Program-made: the position numbers and the translations under genes
Notes under the pieces: model-generated
What the model was told of the DNA's origin: nothing
The model's input: the letters and a program-made list of their open reading frames with translations, nothing else
Database searches by the model: none
Part shown: piece after piece, positions 1 through 6,635 of the stretch
How positions within the stretch are numbered: position 1 is the first letter of the stretch
Layout: each line of letters begins with the position of its first letter
NCBI GenBank assembly: GCA_023423475.1
Contig: JAFAFN010000305.1
Coordinates: 1 to 8,437 of the forward strand
DNA length: 8,437 nt
Origin: Actinomycetes bacterium
GTDB lineage: Bacteria; Actinomycetota; Acidimicrobiia; Acidimicrobiales; Microtrichaceae
Direction: 5' to 3'

Positions 1-18
1 CCGCCCAGGCTACCGACC

Positions 19-1155
19 ATGGACGAACTCGTCAGGTTGCCTTACCATTTGCTCATGGCCGACCTGCTCGATCCCGACTCGCTGCGCGACGTGGTGGCCA
101 GGGTGCTCGACCGCCCCGGGCTGACCACCGACGAGCTGCGTCGGGTCGAGCTCGTCGACGCGGACCACCGCATCGACAACATGACCACCGCCGGTCTCCA
201 CCGGGTGTCCGGCACGCTGGACGACGGGACCGAGTGGCGGGCGTTCGCCAAGGTCCTGCATCCCGCAACGGCGTCGCCCCTCATGCAGTACGTGCCCGAG
301 GATCACCACGCCGCAGTGATGGCGAACCTCAACTGGCTCGACGAGCCGGCCGTGTACCGCAGCGGCCTCGCCGCGGACCTCCCCGTCGGGCTGCGGATGC
401 CGCGTCTGTGGCACGTCGTCGACGGCGACGACCGGATCGTGCTGTGGCTCGAACAGCTCGACGCCACGTCGTCATGGGAGCTCGACGACTACCGCCGAGC
501 GGCCCGTGCGTTGGGCGCGATGTCGGGTCGCTGGCCCGAGGCTCGGGTCGAGACCGAGCTCGGTCTCCGGCGACGGGACCTGGGCTACCTCTTCTTCGGC
601 AAGCTCGCGAACGTCGACCTACCCGTCGTGGCCGACGATGCCCACTGGGCCGACCCCGTCGTGGCGGACGCGACCGACGCCGAGTTCCGGCGTGAGCTCG
701 ACGCCCTCGTCGCACGGGCTCCCGCCCGCATCGCCGAGGCCGAGACCCTGCCCCACGCGATGTCCCACGGCGACGCGACCCCGCACAACCTGCTGTGGAC
801 GGACGACGCTCTGGTCGCGATCGATTGGAGCTACGGCAGCTCCGGTCCGCTGGGAGCCGATCTCGGCCAGCTGCTCGCCGGGCGGTTCGACACCGGCGAG
901 GCCGACCCCGACGACGCCCCGAAGATCGCCGAGGTGCTGCTCGACTCGTACATGGAGGGCCTCGCGGACGAGGGCGTGCACCCGGACCCTGCGCAGGTGC
1001 TCGCCGGGTGGAGCACCCACCTGGCGATCCGCTCGGTCATCTCCTCCACCGTGCTCGACCACCGCCCGGACCTCGACGACGAGGCACGGTCACAGCTCCT
1101 GGCGCGACGCGTCGCGGCGGCCCGCGTCGGCTTCGAGCTCGACGCCGGCCGCTGA
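19..1155 (+). CDS. Aminoglycoside phosphotransferase (APH)-family kinase-like protein
   Basis: The 378-residue protein has the eukaryotic-kinase-like APH fold signatures. The catalytic loop is SHGDATPHNLLW (His250, Gly251, Asp252, Asn257), and the metal-binding segment is AIDWSYGSSGPLGADL (Asp269, Trp270), matching the family pattern HGDxxxxN then IDWxxxxxGPxGxDL. Lys78 in RAFAKVL is the probable ATP-binding lysine. The family phosphorylates small molecules (antibiotics, choline, homoserine, sugars). In actinobacteria many members are uncharacterised, so no substrate is assigned and resistance should not be assumed. No signal peptide or membrane segment is visible, so it is probably cytoplasmic. 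The start is uncertain: ATG at 19 gives the full ORF, ATG at 55 (residue 13) is an alternative, and neither has a clear Shine-Dalgarno. It converges with the FAD oxidoreductase gene, with 20 bp between the two stop codons. Confidence 0.85.
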   Translation: MDELVRLPYHLLMADLLDPDSLRDVVARVLDRPGLTTDELRRVELVDADHRIDNMTTAGLHRVSGTLDDGTEWRAFAKVLHPATASPLMQYVPEDHHAAVMANLNWLDEPAVYRSGLAADLPVGLRMPRLWHVVDGDDRIVLWLEQLDATSSWELDDYRRAARALGAMSGRWPEARVETELGLRRRDLGYLFFGKLANVDLPVVADDAHWADPVVADATDAEFRRELDALVARAPARIAEAETLPHAMSHGDATPHNLLWTDDALVAIDWSYGSSGPLGADLGQLLAGRFDTGEADPDDAPKIAEVLLDSYMEGLADEGVHPDPAQVLAGWSTHLAIRSVISSTVLDHRPDLDDEARSQLLARRVAAARVGFELDAGR

Positions 1156-1175
1156 GCCCGAGCGTCGCGGACCGC

Positions 1176-2624
1176 TCAGTCGGCGAGCATCTCGGACAGC
1201 GCTCGGCGACCGAAGAACGTGCCCTCGCCGAGCGAGATGCCCGAGCAGTACCGCGCCAGGGCGAGGCTGGCCGCGGCGCGGCCGGCCGCGTACAGACCGG
1301 GCACGACCGAGCCGTCCTCGCGCACGACGCGGGCGTGTTCGTCGGTGACGGTGCCACCGAGCGGGAAGCCGGCGTAGATGATCTTCGCGACCCTCAGGTC
1401 GATCGCCCCGAACGGTGCCTCGTCGAGTGGCACGACCCACTCGGGCGCCTTGCCGAACTGCGGATCCTCTCCACTGGCGGCCGCGTCGTTGTACGCCGAC
1501 ATCGTCGACGCCAAGCGGTCGGCGGGCAGATCGATCTCCTCGGCGAGTTCCTCCCAGGTGCCGCACACGTTCGAGGCGCGCATTCCCATGCGGTTGATCA
1601 CGTAGCGCGGCTCGTCGAAGAGCAACCACGCCACGCCGTCCTGCTCCGCCAGGATCGACTGGCCGAGATGCCCGAAGTAGGTGTCCTCGTTGATGAATCG
1701 CTCACCCCGGCCGTTGACGATCACACCGCGCACGACCGGCCGAGGCGGGGTGACCGGCACCGCCACCTCCATGGTCGACATGCCCTCGGTCGCCGCCCCG
1801 AGGCCCCGGGTCACCCGCAGCGCCCAGCCATCGTCGGCGTCGGTCCCGAGGCGGAAGCCGACATCGAGCAGCAGTGGCGCGTGCTCGGCGAGGAGCGCGT
1901 CGTTGTGGACCCAGCCGCCCGACGCGAGCACCACGCCTCGTCGCGCCCGCAACGATCGGACACCGCCGTCGGACCGAACGGTGACGCCGACGACCCGGCC
2001 GTCGTCGACGACGAGTCGCTCGGCCCGATGGTCGATGAGCACCTGCGCAGCAGTGCGATCGAGCGATTCGCGGAGTCGCTCGACGAGGAACCAGCCCGCG
2101 GCGTTGGGCGTGGCGGGCACGTGGCCACGCGCCACCGGCCGGTGACGCTGACGGTACGGGCTGGCGTCCTCACCGCCGCTGTAGACCAGGCCCTCGGTGC
2201 CCGGCGGCTCCATCCCGGGCTCGGCCCAGAAGGTCGGCTCGAAGTCCACCCCGTGGCCGACGAGCCAGTCGTGATGCTCGACGCTCCCGTCGCAATACGC
2301 CGCCAGCCGCGGGTCGTCGAGCGGTCGCCCGAGTGCTTCGGAGAGGAACGCCCGCATCTCCTCGGGAGTGTCGGTCAGGCCCGCACCGACTTGGGTGGAC
2401 GTGCCGCCACCCAGGTAGAGGATCCCCCCGGCGCTGGCCGACGTGCCGCCTCCGCCGCTCCGGTCCAGCGCCGCCACCTCGAGACCACCCTCGACTGCCT
2501 CGATGGCGGCTGCCAGGCCGGTCGCACCCAGGCCGACCACGACGACGTCGACCTCGTCGGACCACCCGCCATCCAGGTCGACGACGGAGAGCGGCAGGAT
2601 CGGTTCGCTGGAGGGTACGGGCAT
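1176..2624 (-). CDS. FAD-dependent oxidoreductase, 3-ketosteroid dehydrogenase / fumarate reductase flavoprotein superfamily
   Basis: The 482-residue protein opens with a Rossmann dinucleotide motif (VVVVGLGATGLAAA, about residues 27-40). It is followed by a Gly/Ser-rich FAD loop (DRSGGGGTSASAGGILYLGG, residues 54-73) typical of the KstD and flavocytochrome c fumarate reductase superfamily. RGERFINEDTYFG (305-317) lies in the substrate-capping region. GLYAAGRAAAS (443-453) with SLGEGTFFGRRA (464-475) is the C-terminal FAD-binding signature. Family members oxidise or reduce C=C bonds in steroids, fumarate, urocanate and similar substrates. The length fits. Canonical KstD has a Tyr-x3-Gly near the C-terminus; here Tyr459 is followed by CSGI, so a steroid substrate is not secure. 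No signal peptide is seen. The ATG at 2622-2624 lacks a strong Shine-Dalgarno. It lies 64 bp downstream of the DUF2510 gene on the same strand and may be cotranscribed. Confidence 0.88.
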   Translation of the reverse strand: MPVPSSEPILPLSVVDLDGGWSDEVDVVVVGLGATGLAAAIEAVEGGLEVAALDRSGGGGTSASAGGILYLGGGTSTQVGAGLTDTPEEMRAFLSEALGRPLDDPRLAAYCDGSVEHHDWLVGHGVDFEPTFWAEPGMEPPGTEGLVYSGGEDASPYRQRHRPVARGHVPATPNAAGWFLVERLRESLDRTAAQVLIDHRAERLVVDDGRVVGVTVRSDGGVRSLRARRGVVLASGGWVHNDALLAEHAPLLLDVGFRLGTDADDGWALRVTRGLGAATEGMSTMEVAVPVTPPRPVVRGVIVNGRGERFINEDTYFGHLGQSILAEQDGVAWLLFDEPRYVINRMGMRASNVCGTWEELAEEIDLPADRLASTMSAYNDAAASGEDPQFGKAPEWVVPLDEAPFGAIDLRVAKIIYAGFPLGGTVTDEHARVVREDGSVVPGLYAAGRAAASLALARYCSGISLGEGTFFGRRALSEMLAD

Positions 2625-2659
2625 CCCGGACTTCTACGGCACGCTCCGCCCGTGAGCAA

Positions 2660-2705
2660 GCACCGACCCGACGGTGCGAGGTCCGTGACTACAGCGGGTC
2701 GGTGC
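2660..2705 (-). terminator. Inverted repeat overlapping the 3' end of the DUF2510 gene
   Basis: Arms GCACCGACCCG (2660-2670) and CGGGTCGGTGC (2695-2705) are perfectly complementary over 11 bp. The 24-nt loop can form a small inner ACGG/CCGT stem. The right arm lies inside the last codons of the DUF2510 gene. On the minus strand no U-rich tract follows, so it could be a terminator, an attenuator or a processing site before the FAD gene. The role is inferred from the symmetry alone. Confidence 0.4.
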
Positions 2706-2973
2706 CCGGCTGCCCCTCCGAGATCACGGCATCGGTCCACACCGATCCGTCGAAGTACCGCTGAGAGTGGCGACCGCTCGGATCGGCGTACCAGCCCTGG
2801 GGCCATCCAGAGGGAACTCCGCCCTGCGCCGCAGGTCCACCGGGCGTCGAGGGGCCAGCCGGGCCGGACGCGCTGCGCCCACGAGCGACCACGACGAGTG
2901 CGATCACCATCGCTGGCGCCAGCAGGATCGCGGCGAGGACCATGAGGATCACCCACTCGTTCCCGCTGAACAT
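2689..2973 (-). CDS. Small single-pass membrane protein with DUF2510 domain
   Basis: The 94-residue protein has an N-terminal hydrophobic helix (about residues 7-30, WVILMVLAAILLAPAMVIAL). A Gly/Pro/Ser-rich linker (31-55) follows, then a C-terminal DUF2510 motif (about 57-83) with GWYADPSGRHSQRYFDGSVW. DUF2510 is a short Trp-rich domain common in actinobacterial membrane proteins, with no firm function. The reading frame stays open to 3153, but that longer form would overlap the 3' end of the neighbouring lipoprotein gene, and its extra 60 residues are Arg/Pro-rich and unlike a signal. The ATG at 2971-2973 has AGGGG just upstream and places the helix at the N-terminus, so it is preferred. 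The FAD oxidoreductase gene follows 64 bp downstream. Function is unknown; the short cytoplasmic or external tail could be a protein-interaction module. Confidence 0.75.
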   Translation of the reverse strand: MFSGNEWVILMVLAAILLAPAMVIALVVVARGRSASGPAGPSTPGGPAAQGGVPSGWPQGWYADPSGRHSQRYFDGSVWTDAVISEGQPGTDPL

Positions 2974-3030
2974 CGTCCACCCCTGCCGATCGATCCGGAG
3001 AGGACCGTAGTCGCCGCGTGAGCGCGCAAC

Positions 3031-3054
3031 GTCCCGGCTCGGGTGAGCCGGGAC
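3031..3054 (-). terminator. Rho-independent-like hairpin after the 714-residue lipoprotein gene
   Basis: Arms GTCCCGGCTC (3031-3040) and GAGCCGGGAC (3045-3054) form a perfect 10-bp stem around a GGGT tetraloop. It lies 13 nt past the stop codon of the minus-strand lipoprotein gene. No U tract follows, as is common for actinobacterial terminators. It separates this gene from the DUF2510 gene. Confidence 0.7.
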
Positions 3055-3067
3055 GTCGAACGGCAGG

Positions 3068-5212
3068 TCAGTTCGCGAACGGCAGGGGCAACCACGTGTC
3101 ATAGATGCGCTGCGGCGCGGTCGTGGCGAAGGTGCCGGCGCCGTAGTCGACACCTGCGGCGAAGCCGTTCGCTGCCACGGTGGTGTCGCGAGTGAAGAAG
3201 CCGTTGCCGTTGACCAACGACGTGCGTGACACGAGCAGGTTCCGCAGCGAGCCGACGGTGTTGCCGGGCGAGCCGGGCTGCCACGCCGCGCTCGAGGTCA
3301 CCACGACCCTGATGCCGTCCGCGACGTCGGCGGGCGGGGTGAACCCGGCGCCGATGATCTGCAACGAGGTGCCCTGGCTCCGGTCGATCGCGCCCGGGAT
3401 CGTCAGGACCTTGATCTCCGGCACGCCGCTCGGGACGTGCAGGTCGAAGGTGACCGCGTCGGAGTACACCGTGGCCGCGGTGTTGCTCGCACGCAGACGC
3501 ATCAGTCCGTCCATCTCTGCGGTCACTGTGCCGATCCAGAGGTTCTGGCAGTGGGTCCCCTCGTAGTACGCCGGGTTCGGCGGCGTCGTGCCCGCGAGCG
3601 GCTGGGACGAGAAGTCGGTCCAGGTCACGCCGCCGTCGGCGCTGTGCTGCCACCGGCACGACACCGTGGGGAGGCCTGCGACGTTCGCGCTGAAGGTGAT
3701 GGTGTCCTGTCCGACGAACGCGATGCGCGGCTTCGGCTGCAGGCTGAAGGTGGGCGCGGCGAACACGACGCTCAGGGTGACGGGCGCGGTGACGATCTCG
3801 GTCGGCGTTCCGTAGCCGTTGTCGAGCACCGCACGGAACTGTGCGCCGTGGTCGCTCTGGGCGGTGTTCCACGAGATGGCCGAGTTCACCGTCGGCGTCG
3901 CGGCGGTCGCGTAGGTCTCGGTCGTGGTCGCGACGTCCTGCCACGATGCGCCGGCATCGTCGCTGCGCTGCCACTGGACCTCGGGAAGGGGCGCACCAGT
4001 GGCGATCACCCTGAACGTCGCCGGCTCCCCACGGCCGACGGTCTGCGCCACCGGCGCCGTGGTCACGGCAGTCGGGGCGGTGGTGACCGTCAACGGTCCG
4101 ACGACGTCAGAGACTGCGTCCTCGCCCACGCCGTTCGTGGCGACCACCCGGAACACCGCGCCCTGGTCCGAGACCGCCGCACCGTGCGGGTAGCGGAAGC
4201 CGGTGGATGCGGCGCCCTCGATGTCGCCCCAGGTGGTGCCGTCGAACGAACGCTGCCAGCGGAGCGTCGGCGCGGGGTTGCCGGTCGCGCCGACCGACAG
4301 GTCGAGGTTGCCGCTCGCGGGCACCGATGCCGTCGGAGCGACGGGCTGCAAGGTGATCTGGGGAGCCGACGGCGTCCACGAGACCGAGAACGGCAGTGGC
4401 GGCTTCATGGCGTTCAGACCCGAGCACGAGGTCGTGTAGTAGTGCGCCTGGATCGAGGCGGGCACCATCGAGATGTACTCGGCCGGCCACGAGCCACCCG
4501 TCCCATCGCAGTCGAGGTTGGGCAGCACATCGGGATGCACCGAGGTGAACATGCGCCCGGCGAAGTCCGGGGTGGCGCTCAGCCGACCCTCGCTCAGCGA
4601 GACGCTGCTGAACGTCGCGATCGGGACACGCGCCGGGCCAGCGGCGGGCACCGGATTGCCCGCCATGTCGAGCGCGGCGGCGACGAAGACCTCGAAGCTC
4701 AGCGTGCCGCTGTCGTCGGGGGCGATCGTGAGCTGCGGATCGGTGAAGGACTCATCCGGCGCGCCGTAGAGCCCGTTGTACGGGTTCATCGTCCAGGTCC
4801 CCGTGTCCCACGACACCGTGCCCGCGCCCGTCGACGGATCGATCGACCCGGTGCCGCCGTCGAAGCGGACCGACGTGAACGAACGTGCCGCGTCAGCGGG
4901 ATCGCCCGACGCGACCTGGCCGTTCGCGGTCTCGAGCGACACACCCGCACCCTCGACCTCGTGCGACCACGCCCCGAAGACCCCGTACTGCGAGTAGCGG
5001 TTGTAGCCCCAGGTCAGCTGCACACCGTCGACGGCGTGCGGATCGACCGGCGCGGTCGTCGTGGTCGTGGACTCCGTGGTCGTGGTCGTGCTCTCCGTCG
5101 TGGTGGTCCCACCACCGTCGACGGGTGGCGTGCACGCCGCCAACGCCATCATCACCACGACCGCGACACCCGCCGCGATCCGTCGAGTCGACCGAACCGT
5201 CGCACCCATCAT
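3068..5212 (-). CDS. Surface lipoprotein with Thr-rich stalk, HtaA-like domain, Ig-like domains and C-terminal beta module
   Basis: The 714-residue protein has a basic start, a hydrophobic core and a lipobox LAAC with Cys27, so it should be a lipid-anchored exported protein. Residues 36-53 are a Thr/Ser/Glu stalk. Residues 62-278 resemble the HtaA family of actinobacterial haem-binding proteins: the domain opens with VQLTWGYNRYSQY, then has GTVSWDTGTWTMN and FTDPQLTI. It contains Cys235 and Cys263, a plausible disulfide. Three Ig-like domains follow (about 284-377, 378-483, 486-594), each with a core such as LRWQRS, VQWQRS or CRWQHS. Cys519 and Cys555 may pair in the third. The final domain (599-714) has IIGAGF and ends DTWLPLPF, resembling the modules of the lipoprotein at 6636-7745. 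The ATG at 5210-5212 has GGAGGG 7 nt upstream. Haem binding is inferred from family resemblance only; an adhesin or generic surface protein is the alternative. Confidence 0.85.
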   Translation of the reverse strand: MMGATVRSTRRIAAGVAVVVMMALAACTPPVDGGGTTTTESTTTTTESTTTTTAPVDPHAVDGVQLTWGYNRYSQYGVFGAWSHEVEGAGVSLETANGQVASGDPADAARSFTSVRFDGGTGSIDPSTGAGTVSWDTGTWTMNPYNGLYGAPDESFTDPQLTIAPDDSGTLSFEVFVAAALDMAGNPVPAAGPARVPIATFSSVSLSEGRLSATPDFAGRMFTSVHPDVLPNLDCDGTGGSWPAEYISMVPASIQAHYYTTSCSGLNAMKPPLPFSVSWTPSAPQITLQPVAPTASVPASGNLDLSVGATGNPAPTLRWQRSFDGTTWGDIEGAASTGFRYPHGAAVSDQGAVFRVVATNGVGEDAVSDVVGPLTVTTAPTAVTTAPVAQTVGRGEPATFRVIATGAPLPEVQWQRSDDAGASWQDVATTTETYATAATPTVNSAISWNTAQSDHGAQFRAVLDNGYGTPTEIVTAPVTLSVVFAAPTFSLQPKPRIAFVGQDTITFSANVAGLPTVSCRWQHSADGGVTWTDFSSQPLAGTTPPNPAYYEGTHCQNLWIGTVTAEMDGLMRLRASNTAATVYSDAVTFDLHVPSGVPEIKVLTIPGAIDRSQGTSLQIIGAGFTPPADVADGIRVVVTSSAAWQPGSPGNTVGSLRNLLVSRTSLVNGNGFFTRDTTVAANGFAAGVDYGAGTFATTAPQRIYDTWLPLPFAN
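5054..5107 (-). repeat. Low-complexity Thr-rich stalk coding repeat
   Basis: This stretch codes for residues 36-53 of the lipoprotein (TTTTESTTTTTESTTTTT). It is a short array of ACC/ACG-type threonine codons broken by Glu-Ser. Such stalks lift a domain away from the membrane and are prone to length change by slippage. Confidence 0.75.
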
Positions 5213-5266
5213 CTCTCATCCCTCCAGCAGGTACCCCGGAGCTCCAACACTCCAGTATCGGCTGAC

Positions 5267-5296
5267 GTGATATCAGGTGATAGGCACCCCTAACAA
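5267..5296 (-). promoter_or_regulatory. Candidate promoter of the 714-residue lipoprotein gene with a 10-bp-period direct repeat
   Basis: Read on the minus strand, TTGTTA (5296-5291) and TATCAC (5272-5267) are separated by 18 nt, a weak -35/-10 pair about 54 nt upstream of the start codon. TATCAC occurs again at 5282-5277, giving two copies with a 10-bp period, one helical turn. This could be a binding site for a regulator that overlaps the promoter. It was assigned by eye. Confidence 0.3.
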
Positions 5297-5316
5297 CCTT
5301 GGACCGCCCCAACTTC

Positions 5317-5336
5317 CTTGCTGAGCGTTCAGTAAG
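5317..5336 (+). promoter_or_regulatory. Candidate TetR-family operator upstream of the SnoaL-tetR operon
   Basis: CTTGCTGAGCGTTCAGTAAG is a 20-bp near-palindrome: 8 of 10 base pairs are symmetric, with core CTGA-N4-TCAG. Size and symmetry suit a TetR dimer. It sits 66 bp before the start of the SnoaL-like gene, whose operon encodes a TetR regulator. A weak promoter, TTGCTG (5318-5323) with TACCGT (5341-5346) at 17-nt spacing, would be covered by it. Autoregulation is an inference. It could also affect the divergent lipoprotein gene. Confidence 0.55.
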
Positions 5337-5402
5337 TGGTTACCGTCGACGACACCGCCCTCCCCGGCGACCGCCAGAACCCCTTCCGAGAGGAACTCCA
5401 GG

Positions 5403-5879
5403 GTGACCACCGACGAACTCCGTGCCCGCCGACTCGCCGTGCTCGAGCAGCACTTCCAGTCCGAGATCGACCACGACTGGGACCTGTGCCTGTCGACGTT
5501 CGAGGACGTCCCCCGCTATGAGATCGTCCCGACCGGGCAGATCCACGAGGGCGCCGAGGCGGTCGTCGCCTACCACAAGGGTCAGCGGACGGCGTTCCCC
5601 GACCAGCGCCACGAGCACGTCCGCATGCACTTCGCCGATGACGACACCGTGATCTCGGAGTTCGACCTGCTCGGCACGAACACCGGCGAGTTCCTCGGCC
5701 TCGCGCCGACCGGCAGGGCGTTCCGGGTCGCGGTCATCGCCGTGTTCACGTTCTCGGGCGACCGCATCACCAACGAGCGGGTGTACCTCGATTCGGCCAG
5801 CCTGCTGCGTCAGATCGGCCACGAGGACCTCCTGCCCATCGCAGGCGTCGAGGACTTCGCCGCAGCGCAGATGAGATGA
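5403..5879 (+). CDS. SnoaL-like / NTF2-fold ester cyclase family protein
   Basis: The 158-residue protein is the size of a single cone-shaped alpha+beta barrel of the SnoaL/NTF2-like superfamily. The pattern GEFLGLAPTGRAF (residues 95-107), then FTFSGDRITNERVYLD (115-130) and LLRQIG (134-139), matches SnoaL-like ester cyclases, where the late Asp and nearby polar residues line the pocket. Family members include polyketide cyclases, steroid isomerase-like proteins and many binding proteins of unknown ligand. No signal peptide is seen, so it is probably cytoplasmic. The start is GTG at 5403-5405, supported by AGAGGA (5389-5394) 8 nt upstream. Its stop overlaps the tetR start (ATGA, 5876-5879), implying translational coupling. 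The TetR partner may sense the substrate of this protein; that is inferred from context. The substrate is not identified. Confidence 0.82.
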   Translation: MTTDELRARRLAVLEQHFQSEIDHDWDLCLSTFEDVPRYEIVPTGQIHEGAEAVVAYHKGQRTAFPDQRHEHVRMHFADDDTVISEFDLLGTNTGEFLGLAPTGRAFRVAVIAVFTFSGDRITNERVYLDSASLLRQIGHEDLLPIAGVEDFAAAQMR

Positions 5880-6532
5880 CCGCAGCCACGACGGGTCGGT
5901 CGTCAGCACGCCGCACGCAATCGGAGCGGCGAGCCGACGCCGAGGGTCGACTCATCGCCGCCGCGGCGGCCATCGCGAGCGAGGAGGGTCCGTCCGCGGT
6001 CACCCTCGCCAAGGTCGGTGCCCGTGCGGGCTACAGCCGCGGCCTCGTCGCACACCACTTCGGGTCCAAGGCCGCGCTCATGCAGAGGGTCGCGGACCAG
6101 GTGTCCGACGAGTTCCGCACCGCGGTGTTCGAGCGGTACTCGGCCGACGCTCCGCTGCTCGACTCGCTCCGGATGCTGCTCGGGGTCTACTTCGACATCA
6201 TCGCCGACCTGCCGGAGCTGAACCGCGCACGGCTGGCGCTGGTCGCGGATGCCGTGGCGCACCCCGGATCCGACTACCGCGACGTCGTGCTCCACGCCGA
6301 TCGGGAGTTCCGCTCCGCGCTCCGCCGGGCGATCGACGGTGCCGCCGGCGAGCTCCCCGAGGGCTTCGACGCCGAGACGTTCTCGGTGCTGCTCGTCGGC
6401 GCGCTGCGAGGCATCGCCTTCGAGTCGATGCTCGACCCCGACGTCGACCTCGAGCGCGCCCGGTCCGAGCTCGATGCGCTCCTGACCGCCCGACTCACCC
6501 CGCCGACCGATTCCTCTTCGTTCTCGACCTGA
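5876..6532 (+). CDS. TetR/AcrR-family transcriptional regulator
   Basis: The 218-residue protein has a basic N-terminal tail, then a TetR helix-turn-helix (about residues 22-68). The recognition part reads VTLAKVGARAGYSRGLVAHHFGSK and is followed by AALMQRVADQ, the usual join to helix 4. The C-terminal all-helical half (about 85-205) is the ligand-binding and dimerisation domain, which is not diagnostic of the ligand. The ATG overlaps the SnoaL-like gene stop as ATGA, and no separate Shine-Dalgarno is evident, so translation probably depends on the upstream gene. The probable operator is the near-palindrome at 5317-5336, suggesting autorepression of the operon. Two hairpins follow the gene. 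Nearby acyl-CoA dehydrogenase and FAD oxidoreductase genes make a lipid-derived or CoA-thioester ligand possible, but this is a guess. Confidence 0.92.
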   Translation: MTAATTGRSSARRTQSERRADAEGRLIAAAAAIASEEGPSAVTLAKVGARAGYSRGLVAHHFGSKAALMQRVADQVSDEFRTAVFERYSADAPLLDSLRMLLGVYFDIIADLPELNRARLALVADAVAHPGSDYRDVVLHADREFRSALRRAIDGAAGELPEGFDAETFSVLLVGALRGIAFESMLDPDVDLERARSELDALLTARLTPPTDSSSFST

Positions 6533-6554
6533 TCACCTCGACGACGAAGAGGAA
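6511..6554 (+). terminator. Inverted repeat spanning the tetR stop codon
   Basis: Left arm TTCCTCTTCGTTCTCG (6511-6526) and right arm CGACGACGAAGAGGAA (6539-6554) pair at 14 of 16 positions around a 12-nt loop that contains the tetR stop codon. Because the left arm is coding (Ser-Ser-Phe-Ser), this hairpin could form only after the ribosome leaves. It may act as a first terminator or an RNA stability element ahead of the hairpin at 6571-6605. Confidence 0.5.
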
Positions 6555-6570
6555 GTGAGGTCCGGACGCG

Positions 6571-6605
6571 ACGACGCCCCGGACCGCTCAGGTCCGGGGC
6601 GTCGT
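6571..6605. terminator. Strong bidirectional hairpin between the converging tetR and lipoprotein genes
   Basis: Arms ACGACGCCCCGGACC (6571-6585) and GGTCCGGGGCGTCGT (6591-6605) form a perfect 15-bp GC-rich stem with a GCTCA loop. It lies 38 nt after the tetR stop and 30 nt after the end of the opposing lipoprotein gene, so it can serve both. There is no U tract on either side. Confidence 0.8.
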
Positions 6606-6635
6606 GCGGTCTGATCGGTCAGGTCCCGTGTCGGC

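Noticed and set aside
795..2945. Very long plus-strand open frame of 716 codons opposite the FAD oxidoreductase gene
   Set aside because: It lies antisense to a gene with clear motifs, has an Arg/Gly/Pro-rich low-complexity translation with no domain, and such open antisense frames are usual at this GC content.
2974..3153. N-terminal extension of the DUF2510 protein to an ATG at 3153
   Set aside because: It would overlap the neighbouring lipoprotein gene and cross its terminator hairpin. The extra residues are Arg/Pro-rich, and the inner ATG at 2973 has a ribosome binding site and begins the membrane helix.
3437..5293. Plus-strand open frame of 618 codons opposite the large lipoprotein gene
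   Set aside because: It is antisense to a protein with a signal peptide, lipobox and recognisable domains. The translation is Arg-rich with no motif.
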